Source: Ignelater luminosus (taxonomy: Eukaryota; Arthropoda; Insecta; Coleoptera; Elateridae). From it: a DNA stretch of 64,000 bases. The notes beneath the pieces were generated by a model that saw only the letters and a list, made by a program, of their open reading frames with translations, had not been told where the DNA came from and searched no databases. Of the stretch, positions 1-8,999 are shown in pieces. The DNA is taken from NCBI GenBank assembly GCA_011009095.1, contig VTPC01089954.1, positions 585,742 through 649,741 of the forward strand, written 5' to 3'. Position 1 is the first letter of the stretch; each line of letters starts with the position of its first letter. The position numbers and the translations under genes are program-made.

Positions 1-3000
1 TTTTTTGAAGTTTCTTGAATGATCTCGAAAAATATGATGTAAGTAGCAGCAGTGTCGCTGCCTCTTCTTGATATCTGCTCGATATCGATGCTGCTAGTTA
101 TAGACTCTGCATCACGTTGAGAATACCTTCTGGGAAAAAGAGAACTGAATGTTGATGAATGATCTGGTTGGAAGGTTTCCAACCTTGTTAGAGATTTACG
201 AGCTTGTCGAGACTTCCCACTGAAATAGGACTATAAGTAAGGCCCTAAATATTTTATTTACTAATAACTTATTATCCCAATTTCAAGACTACAACAGAAG
301 AACAGGACTTGAAATTCTATTTTCAGATCTGCAACATATTTTTGAAAAATTTATCTCAATAGAGTCCAATGCCCCTCACATGCTATAAGAATGCATTTGT
401 TTTTGAAATATACTGCGTCTTGTTCTTCCTTTTGCTTTAGTAATATTCTGTACCATTTTCTTCCAGTCCAAACATATTTTTAAACAATAAGACTTTTTGA
501 CTCTATCAACTTACTTTTCATTCATGATAACAATAGTAGACTGTAGTCATACGATATTTTCGTAAAATGTGGATTAGAAGGAAGGGCTTCGACTATCCAT
601 AAGTTGACTCCCCAATTTGTGTGACTTTACTAACGAACTCTTAGAATTTTGACTGCTTTTAAATAACGCAGATAAATTAATTTTTTGATTCCAGATTATT
701 GCTTTGATTTGCTGCAAGTCTCTCATACGAATTACATTACAGATTGTGTATAAGATAATCTTAAACTAACACAACATCTTTTTAATCTGAACCAGTTTAA
801 GAAAAGCAAATCTGATCTAACCTTACCTAACTCATTTTGGTTGAATCCAACCTAAGTAAAATCAGTTATCTAAGCAAACCAACCTAACCTAGCCCTACCA
901 AAGTGATTTAACTTAACTTTATAAAAAGCGAATTAATTTTTATAACAATAGTGGGAGTTGCAAAAGCGTCTATCTTTGTATTATTGCTTGGTAGAATAAA
1001 ATGAAAGACGTTGAAGTTAAGTCTGTCTTCAAAACAGATAGTTAAAACAAGTCTGAAAGAAGATTACCCGTGACTACTCCGTTCATGCTCAAATAATTGA
1101 ACAATAAAATTAATCAGTTGGTCATTGTCAACCAGCTCTCACATCATTTTTAAGCCCCACTTATAGAGAGGACGTACAAAGGTGATGTCAGAACTTGTAA
1201 TGCATTCCTGGAAATCTTCCGAAATCTTGACATATGGTGTAAAGGCAGGGATAGCCAGAATAAACCAAAAAATGTTAACAAAAGACAGGAATGGTCTTGG
1301 TAATAATAAAAATAACTAGAATTAGAATAACAAATTATGTAATTAAGGGTAATGCTATCGTATGACAAAAAGGCCAAAGTTCCATAGATGTTGTAATATT
1401 AAGCCCTGAGATACTGTAAACAATATAATAATTTATTTGTGGATCACATATACATATATATTTGTTTGCTTATATCTCTTGTCGGAATAAATACAAAACT
1501 CGAAGATCGCAGTGAACGCAAATTTTCTTTCGTAGCCTGTGCTATTTCCTATTTCTGATTTTTCCCGTTTTACCTATCAACACTTTTGTTTGGATCTTGG
1601 GTGGTAACCAATCTAGATATTAAACAAAAGCTACATTAAGATAATATCAAAACATCAACGCCATGAGCAACACGTCTACGAACTGTGAAATCCCGCCCGC
1701 GGTATCTCTCTTCTGTCCATTTCCTACATGACAATATCGCCCTGTTATACCCTCATTTCTCATTCTAGAATCTCTTTGTTTTTACTTTCTTGATTTGTTT
1801 ACTTTTATTTTGTCGATTTTCTTTCTGTGAGTAGTCAAATAAAAAAATGAAAATTCTAATTAAATCATCTTAAAACTTTCTCTTTGTTGAGCCTTCTCAG
1901 ATTTCACAGAAGGTTTGTTAAATGAAGTGAACAGTTTTTGATTATTGAGAAACGTTACGAAAATAAAGAGCCTGCTAGAAAAATTTAATCATATTAATTT
2001 CAATTATACCTTGATTAAGAATCAACCTTCACAGTGCACCCTCTTTTGAAATTGTCTAAACTACGGAATTTGACTCTAGAAGATGATGTCGACTTCTTAT
2101 TATACAATTTTTCTGGTGGTGAAAATATAATATTAAAGAAATTGTTTTTATGTAGAACATATTAACTATTACCAAATGCCAACACAGCTTTAGCTTGATT
2201 GATCTAGCGAAAATTGTAGAGCCAGCTGCAATTTTAACAAAACCCACAGACGAATTAATGATGAGGATCGTGTATAACCAATCATACAGCGTTTATTAGC
2301 AACAGTAATTAAAATCAAAAATACTAAATGGGAATCTGTAACTTTCTATGGCATGCAATTTATAATTAAAAAGGGTTAATATAAAATATTAGGTACCTAC
2401 TCGTTACTGGCAATATTCTTGGAAAATTAAAAACTGAAAAGTCATATCAATATATCGAAAGAGTGCATTCTTTGACACGGGGCTATATTTCGAGGTATCA
2501 TGTGATGTGATACGTGAAAGCGTGAATTATTTATGGGATTTAAACCTTTAAATACGTCAAATGTCGCTTTAGGTGAAGGGAAAAATAATCCCGTGATTCA
2601 AGGAATGGGTGACGTTTTGTTGTGCTTTAAGGTTAAAGGTGAACTACCTACGTAAGTTATTGTTAAGGAATTCTTGATACCCCTAAAAATACGCTTCGGA
2701 ATTCGGCGAGTAGTAGGCGTATTTAATATAATGAGACTGGTGGTCCTGAAATCTTTAACCCAAACGACTCGAGTTTTATCATTTATCAATATACTTTTGT
2801 AAGAAACCGAATTACATAATAGATTCAGTTTGTAAAGTATCATCTTTCACTTCAATAAATTTAAGAGGAAATTGAAAATAATATAAAATTTATAAAGGAG
2901 GAGTTAAGTTGAAATACATAATTATCTGCATAAAACGATCTGAAAACATAATCAATTCAAAGAAATATCTTAATAAGAGTTCTGATTTGCAGAAGAAGAA

Positions 3001-3400
3001 TAAGTTTTTTTTAAATTTTCATTAGAAATCTTTTTTTCTTTTATGCGTATGAAGTCTAATCACCTTCGCAATTTGATCATATAAATTCTCAAAGTTTACC
3101 TAAGATAAGACAGTTAAAAATTCGAAGTAATAAGCAAGTTAGGAAACTTCAGGCACTTCGATTTTTTACTGTGGACACAAGGCTTACTCTATTTAAATAT
3201 CCTTTCGTATCTAACTCTTTTAGTGATTCAGTTTAGTATTTCTTCGAAAAACAAATATCTTCTGAACAACTATGTTCATGGAATATACAGTGTAAACGTG
3301 GCCAAGAAGACTTTAAATGCCTTATAGTGTAATAACAATTACTCAATAAAATGTTTAGAGGATCATATCAAGTGATTCCATTTGGGAAGAAATGCCTTAC
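1..3400. other. Gene-free AT-rich stretch
   Basis: I see no convincing coding exon, RNA gene or transposon here. Short open frames are AT-rich, without recognisable motifs. Around 840-905 there are scattered CCTAA/AACCTAA motifs, reminiscent of degenerate insect telomere-type (TTAGG) sequence, but they do not form an array. Confidence 0.5.
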
Positions 3401-3409
3401 ATTTTTTGA

Positions 3410-3705
3410 TTTCTTTCAAATTTGGCTCATTCTTTTTTAACGAAAAATACTCTTTTTAGACAATCTCATGCTTCGTTGCACAAAGAAATCTATCAATAGA
3501 TCAAGTTAATCAATTGATTAGCCGATCTGATTGGATAATTCTGAATATTTCACTATTTCTGATTGGTTAATCAATTGATCAAGAAGTTGATCAATCGATC
3601 AAGCATTTAACAAAGCTTTGTGCAATCGGATTTTAAACACTTGGAACTAAAAAATCAAATTCGATAAAACTCAAAAAAAAATAGATGAGACAAATTTGAA
3701 AGAAA
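3410..3705. mobile_element. Palindromic MITE with 150-bp hairpin core
   Basis: The core 3476-3625 begins TTGCACAAAG and ends CTTTGTGCAA, an exact 10-bp inverted repeat. Its arms keep pairing through a TGATCAATTGATTA-type palindromic zone. The core is flanked on both sides by TCG, a possible 3-bp target duplication. Outside it, a further inverted pair (TTTCTTTCAAATTTG at 3410 and its complement ending at 3705) suggests a longer hairpin or a hairpin inserted in another inverted repeat. It has no coding capacity. The superfamily is uncertain, because PIF/Harbinger makes 3-bp duplications but usually TWA. Confidence 0.6.
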
Positions 3706-4425
3706 AAGTGTTTTATCTACTTTGCTCTAATAATATGTAAATTGCGATGTACAATTGCCAACTAAAACAAAGAGTGCAATACATGTATAACAAATGTGAG
3801 TGAGATAGCCCGTACCTCCCCTCACAAGCAGTTTCTAAATCTGTGAGTAGGTTTGGACATACGTTTTTGCTGTTTTTTGTAAGTTGAGCAAATTTCATGT
3901 TGTAACCTCACGTTTTTGAGATTTCTCAAAAACTAACCGAAAATGAGGAGAAAGAATTGAAACACCATATGGATATTAAGACCAAAGCAGAAAACAAAAA
4001 AAAGTAGTATAACAAATAAGTTTTCTAAACAAAATTAAAAGTGAAACGTAATACGTTAAACAATGTTTTATACATGGTGTTCGACAATTGACGGAACAGT
4101 TTTGCGTAGAAAGATTCCTCGACTAAAACTGAAAAGAAAAGTCCTGTTCGAGAATGTTTATGGATGTCTCCTTTTTCCTCACGAGCCACTTAAAGTTGGA
4201 AGTTTGAACAAGAAATACCTTGTAAAATAAAAAACCGGTATTGGTTACACCTCGCACTTGCAATATTATAAAAAGATATTATCAATAGATTTTGTAAAAT
4301 AACAGCAAATTCTAAAATTTTGTATTCTATCGCAGTGAAAATTGATGCTTTTGGCAAAAATTTTATTATTGGTAATGCTATACAAGCACTATGAGTCGAC
4401 TCGTATTTGAAATTTTTATTCGATA

Positions 4426-4433
4426 AATTATTA
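4426..4433. repeat. Left 8-bp target-site duplication (AATTATTA)
   Basis: AATTATTA directly abuts the left end of the foldback-like element and recurs at 5934-5941 directly after its right end. The AT-rich sequence makes chance more likely than usual, but the position is exact on both sides. Eight bases fits hAT or P-type integration. Drosophila FB elements usually give nine. Confidence 0.6.
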
Positions 4434-4664
4434 ATGTCTGTGAAGATAGCTTTAGATTTAGATTTGGATTTGCAGTTAGTTGCCGAAATTACAGCAAAAA
4501 AAAATTTCTAACTAATATCAGCAAAAATAAAAGCAACTAAACTATTCAATGATAGATATGAAAAAATTCAGCAGAAAATTTATCTTTCAAATTAATCGTA
4601 TTATTTAAAAGCAAAGTGGAAAGCAATCCAAGACAGAAATTAATGCACCTCAGAAACTACGGCT

Positions 4665-5540
4665 GGAATCACTTTGTCCTTTTGGTGCAAGACACTAGTT
4701 AATACCCTATATCAAAACCGCTTTTCAAATTTACTTGCAACCCCGTTCTTGGGGGTGGATTTACTTTTTTATCGTGTTAACGCGTCTACACTATGCTTCA
4801 TATCTCCAAAAGGCAAGCGAGAATCACATTGTTCTTTTGGTAGATAACACTACTTAATACCCTCTATCAAAACCGCTTTTCAAATTTACTTGCAACTCCG
4901 TTCTTGGGGGTGGATTTACTTTTTTATCGTGTTAACGCGTCTACACTATGCTTCATATCTCCAAAAGGCAAGCGAGAATCACATTGTCCTTTTGGTGCAA
5001 GACACTAGTTAATACCCTCTGTCAAAACCGTTTTTCAGATTTACTTGCAACCCCGTTCTTGGGGATGGATTTACTTTTTTATTGTGTTAACGCGTCTACA
5101 CTATGCTTCATATCTCCAAAAGGCAAGCGAGAATCACATTGTCCTTTTGGTAGATGACACTACTTAATACCCTCTATCAAAACCGCTTTTCAAATTTACT
5201 TGCAACTCCGTTCTTGGGGGTGGATTTACTTTTTTATCGTGTTAACGCGTCTACACTATGCTTCATATCTCCAAAAGGCAAGCGAGAATCACATTGTCCT
5301 TTTGGTGCAAGACACTAGTTAATACCCTCTGTCAAAACCGTTTTTCAGATTTACTTGCAACCCCGTTCTTGGGGGTGGATTTACTTTTCCATTGTGTTAA
5401 CGCGTCTACACTATCCTTAATATCTCCAAAAGCCAAGCGAGAATCACATTGTCCTTTTGGTGCAAGACACTAGTTAATACCCTCTATCAAAACCGCTTTT
5501 CAAATTTACTTGCAACCCCGTTCTTGGGGGTGGATTTACT
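4665..5540 (+). repeat. 155-bp tandem repeat array with 310-bp higher-order pattern
   Basis: The landmark 'ctatgcttcatatctcc' recurs with its ATG at 4793, 4948, 5103 and 5258, and a mutated version lies at 5413, an exact 155-bp spacing. The landmark TGTCCTTTTGGT falls at about 4675, 4830, 4985, 5140, 5295 and 5450. Two unit types alternate. One reads GGTAGAT.ACACTACTT with CAACTCCG, and the other reads GGTGCAAGACACTAGTT with CAACCCCG. Units 2-3 and 4-5 therefore form two 310-bp dimers. The short open frames across the array are only the repeat read in frame. Confidence 0.85.
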
Positions 5541-5856
5541 GAAGATATGAAGCATAGTGTAGACGCGTTAACACAATGGAAAAGTAAATCCACCCCCAAG
5601 AACGGGGTTGCAAGTAAATTGGAAAAGCGGTTTTGATATAGGGTATTAACTAGTATCTTGCAACAAAAGGACAAAGTGATTCCAGACGTGGTTTCTGAGG
5701 TGCATTAATTTCTGTCTTGGATTGCTTTCCACTTTGCTTTTAAATAATACGATTAATTTGAAAGATAAATTTTCTGCTGAATTTTTTCATATCTATCATT
5801 GAATAGTTTAGTTGCTTTTATTTTTGCTGATATTAGTTAGAATTTTTTTTTGCTGT

Positions 5857-5876
5857 GTACTTGACTGGTCAACTGT
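5857..5876. repeat. 20-bp extra segment in right foldback arm
   Basis: The right arm carries GTACTTGACTGGTCAACTGT, which is absent from the matching place in the left arm. It contains the inverted pair TTGAC/GTCAA. CTGT is repeated on both sides of the inserted part, which suggests a small insertion or an excision footprint after the arms formed. Confidence 0.6.
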
Positions 5877-5933
5877 AATTTCGGCAGCTAACTGCAAATC
5901 CAAATCTAAATCTAAAGCTATCTTCACAGACAT

Positions 5934-5941
5934 AATTATTA
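5934..5941. repeat. Right 8-bp target-site duplication (AATTATTA)
   Basis: This is the exact partner of 4426-4433, directly after the final CAGACAT of the foldback-like element. Confidence 0.6.
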
Positions 5942-6256
5942 CTGTCAATCATTGTTGTCTTTTCGAATCTGTCATAATTTTTGTTTCTTGTCGAAACCAT
6001 TTATTGGTAAGCAATGGAGATTAGTTTCAGCAGTACTTCGACATGTACTGGGTTAATAGGGTTTGCTAAACAAATGGTAATGCCGCGAGAGCTGAATACT
6101 TGAGGTCTCAAAATCGTCGTCAACTGTCAGCAAAGGTATTTAGAAGATTGAATCAGCGGTTGAGAGAGACAGGGCAAACGATACCAAACCGAATTAATGC
6201 TGATGCTTCGCGAACTCGTCTTAACCCTGAACAAGAAGAACAAATTTTGAAAAGTG

Positions 6257-7022
6257 GGTAACAATTTGATATAGTTACCCCTAGAATTAAACTTGTACAA
6301 TAAGAATCTAACCTTACCAATGCATGTATATCCATTCAGAGAATCAAAAGACACCTGCGGAAGGTCTCTCCGACGACAAATACTTTGAAGATTTTTAAGA
6401 AAACTTCAGAAATTGACGGTCTTGACAGTCACTAGCAAAACGACAGCCATGACACTATAATACAGCGGCTGCGTTCCTGTTACTCTCCGACACTTACCAA
6501 CCGACAGTACCACAACCCAATTTCCCTAAATCACCTGGAGAACATTAACCCTGCACAAGCATGGGTGAATTCATTAAAGAATGAACTTTTAACTGCTTCT
6601 AACCCAACCACACCCTCGCTAGGCCCCCCGCAAGATTGGAGTGGAATTCATTAGACAAATGAACGTTTAACTGCTTCTAACCTAACCACACCCTCGCTAG
6701 GCTCCCCCGCAAGATTGGGTGGAATTCATTAAAAGAAAAAGAAACCGTCTATAACATCCATACGCGGTTCATGTTGCAATAGGCGGTTGATAGTGTGCGC
6801 AGCAGCTGAATTAGCTGCCAACTTCATTGTTTATATCGTGCAACATAACCTTAGATGTGCTAAAAATCGTGTTGGTTGTTTGTCGGTTTCATCAAGATTG
6901 AATTAATTTTCTTTACCTCCTGCCACCTAATTGTGTTCTATGAGTAATTCTCTACCTGCTGATACCATAGACTTGCTCTCAAAACGTCGTTTTCTTAGGG
7001 GTAACTATATCGAACAATTACC
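6257..7022. mobile_element. Inverted-repeat insertion inside the transposase remnant
   Basis: GGTAACAATTTGATATAGTT (6257 on) and the complement of the right end, GGTAATTGTTCGATATAGTT, continue alike to CCCCTA: a 27-bp inverted repeat with a few mismatches. The inverted repeat splits the transposase reading (ILKSG before, YPYHFRT after), which supports an insertion of about 766 bp. I find no clear target duplication and no coding capacity. A 77-bp tandem duplication lies inside. Confidence 0.55.
6567..6721. repeat. 77/78-bp tandem duplication
   Basis: GAATTCATT recurs at 6567, 6644 and 6722, spacing 77 then 78 bp. Each unit contains AACTGCTTCTAACC and ACCACACCCTCGCTAGGC. It is GC-richer than its surroundings. 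Confidence 0.75.
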
Positions 7023-7628
7023 AATTTTTATATCCGTACCACTTTCGTACTGTTCAGTCGTTAACACCTAACGATTATCAAAGTTGCATTAACTACCGCA
7101 ACTGGCTTCTGCGACAGTCAACCTGAACCAAAATTTTCATAAGCAAATATTGTGAACCGATGAAGTAATTTTTCAACAGACCATTTTTAATTGTCACAAT
7201 ATGCATCAGTGGATTTGGATTTCTTCGTTTGGGGTTTTCTGAAAGAAAAAGTTTATAATTATTATAATGAACAGTGTACTATTAATTACTCCACAGATGC
7301 CTAGAATTTTTCTTAATGCAGCACCACTGCGTGCAACTTCCTGTCAGGAATCTAACGGAGGACAATTTGAACATTTGTTAAACTAAGTTATACCAAGGTT
7401 AGCTTTTACGATCAATTTGAATAAATCTGTAATTTATAAGTTTATTAATTTGTTTTAAATCATTATTGTTTGTATGTTCGTCCTACGTTGCCAGATTTAA
7501 AGTTATTAAATTACATTCTCAATGAGGAATTACGCATTCAGAAACTTTCTTCGATAAACGTTTTCGTCTTAGTTTTAAATTAGGAATATGGGTACATGAA
7601 GCTGTTCCACCAATTGTCGAACAACCTG

Positions 7629-8073
7629 TATATGCTGTTCATGACCTTTAGATGTAAGGGAAAGCCATGATTATTGTTTTGACTATACAATTTCTGTACA
7701 AAAAGGATAAACCATGTTGCCAAAAGTATCTGTTTTACAAAACAAGGATTAATAAGAAATGATGTGGTGACCTCGAATGAAGCCATGACAACGCTGTCAT
7801 TTCTAACCTAAATGCAGAATTAACCTAAAACTAACTGTCAAGATTGTATACAGGATGGAAATGTCAAATTTCTATGGCCAATCCTCACGCGCAAAGATCG
7901 TGAACAGGATATATGTACCGTGCGATCGAAAAAATAATAACCACAATAAATTATAATTATTTTAACAAATATTTGAAGTGTTGGCCTTCGCTTTGAAGAC
8001 AGTTCAATTGTTCTTTTCATATTGTTGAATACTTTTTGAAGAAAATTTGATTAATTACAAATTACAAGTGTTG
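7629..8073. other. Gene-free spacer
   Basis: I see no recognisable gene or element between the end of the nested transposon and the next transposase remnant. Confidence 0.4.
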
Positions 8074-8760
8074 TTAGCTGCCGCCATCAGTTCTTCTAAT
8101 TAAATTATAAATTGGATTTTTAAAACCTGTGGTTTGCAGGTAGAGAAAAATAGAATAATCCAAAATTGTCAAGTTCGGTGACGTAGGAGGATAGTTAACA
8201 ATCCTATCATCTAAGAATTGTTCCAAAAATGTGATTGTTTCACGACTATTGTGAGCTGTGGCATTATTCTGCTGGAGAAAACCTTCTAGGAGTTCCTCAT
8301 TACGCAACTGGTTAATAAAAGGTTGCAATAAATTATTTTTGTATCGTTCGGCTGTGATTGTATCAAAAATCAACTTTTTAAGAATGTAGATTTGTCTCTC
8401 TAAATTCAGGAGGGCTCTCAGAACTCTCAACTCTCATGTTTTGAGAACTGATATAGTCAGACAGTTAAGACTAGGCTTTGTCGCTGAAGATCTATCTAGA
8501 ATATCGTCATTCATGGTATTGGGAAGCCAATTGCAATACACAATTCCTTTTTCAAAATCAGTTCTCGCACAGCATATTTTATATAGGGAAAAAGTGTAAA
8601 TTGCTTTTAAGGATTACATGACAAGAACCAAATGATAAGTCGGTTTCTTGTGCAAGTTTACAAATTGATTTTTTAGGAAATTGCAGCAACCGTTGTTTTA
8701 CATCTTCTGCGACTGCTGGTGTACGTTTAGTAGGATGTCCATTACCAGCTTTCTAAGCTA
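8074..8760 (-). pseudogene. Decayed ITm transposase, catalytic Asps lost
   Basis: The minus strand carries a 118-residue open stretch (8430-8074) matching the C-terminal half of insect ITm transposases: FINQLRNEELLEGFLQQ, then NNATAHNSRETITFLEQF, DDRIV and SPNLTILDY. The family norm is QQD and SPDL, so both positions read Asn instead of catalytic Asp. Upstream, across stops, the second helix-turn-helix zone is visible (GHPTKRTPAVAEDVKQRLL, then KSICKLAQETDLSFGSCH). The gene is broken and cannot be active. I could not find its terminal inverted repeats with confidence. Confidence 0.65.
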
Positions 8761-8999
8761 AACTATCGGTTTCCCGAAATAACACTACACATTACGAACC
8801 AGCAGATAAATTTCATTGTAAGTTAAAATGATATCTGGAAAATTCTCACAAAATTCTTCAATGCAACTATTAATTATTGAGTATGACTATTGACCATTTT
8901 CTAGTATTTCATCGTTGTAGAGATAACTTTCAAATATAAAAGTTCTGTGAATTAAATCTAACATTGTAACAATGTAGCTTATAAAAGCTTAAACCGGTA

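Larger units (their letters stand above)
4434..5933. mobile_element. Foldback-like non-autonomous element with internal tandem repeats
   Basis: This 1500-bp element starts ATGTCTGTGAAGATAGC and ends with its exact complement. The arms (4434 to about 4800, and 5540-5933 reversed) are nearly identical over hundreds of bases. The left arm runs into a direct array of about 5.6 copies of a 155-bp unit. The right arm holds one inverted copy. The centre (about 5509-5614) is itself a hairpin: the CCCCGTTCTTGGGGGTGG segment and its complement are separated by about 42 bp. No transposase is encoded, so it would need help in trans. Long terminal inverted repeats carrying tandem repeats resemble Foldback elements. 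The 8-bp duplication points towards a hAT-type enzyme. Confidence 0.75.
6028..7386 (+). pseudogene. Broken ITm transposase (N-terminal HTH type)
   Basis: This is the remains of the transposase of the 4073-7628 element. 6073-6258 reads an N-terminal helix-turn-helix region: NGNAARAEYLRSQNRR, then RLNQRLRETGQ, a pattern common in insect ITm transposases (DUF4817-like). After the insertion at 6257-7022, coding resumes near 7023 with YPYHFRTVQSLTPNDY. It then gives, across frame breaks, NFHKQILWTDEVIFQQ, where WTDE is the first catalytic Asp region, and FNCHNMHQW. The sequence then jumps to LDFFVWGFLKEKVY at about 7211, so the part with the second catalytic Asp is deleted. The family C-terminus NGGQFEHLLN is visible just before the stop at 7384. 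It contains several stops and frameshifts and is not functional. Confidence 0.75.
4073..7628 (+). mobile_element. Decayed ITm transposon interrupted by two insertions
   Basis: The left end reads CATGGTGTTCGACAATTG at 4073. The complement of the right end (7628 inward) reads CAGGTTGTTCGACAATTG, and similarity continues for about 60 bp. TA dinucleotides flank both ends, as expected for IS630-Tc1-mariner elements. Between them lies a broken plus-strand transposase (6028-7386). Subtracting the foldback-like element with its 8-bp duplication (1508 bp) and the 6257-7022 insertion (766 bp) leaves about 1282 bp, a normal size for this superfamily. The transposase has also lost its central region. This is an old, immobile copy. 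Confidence 0.7.

Noticed and set aside
838-905. Insect telomere repeat array
   Set aside because: Only scattered AACCTAA-type motifs, no tandem (TTAGG)n run.
4948-5674. Three open frames of 66-71 codons with near-identical proteins
   Set aside because: They are the 155-bp tandem repeat read in frame, in direct and inverted copies; there is no gene.
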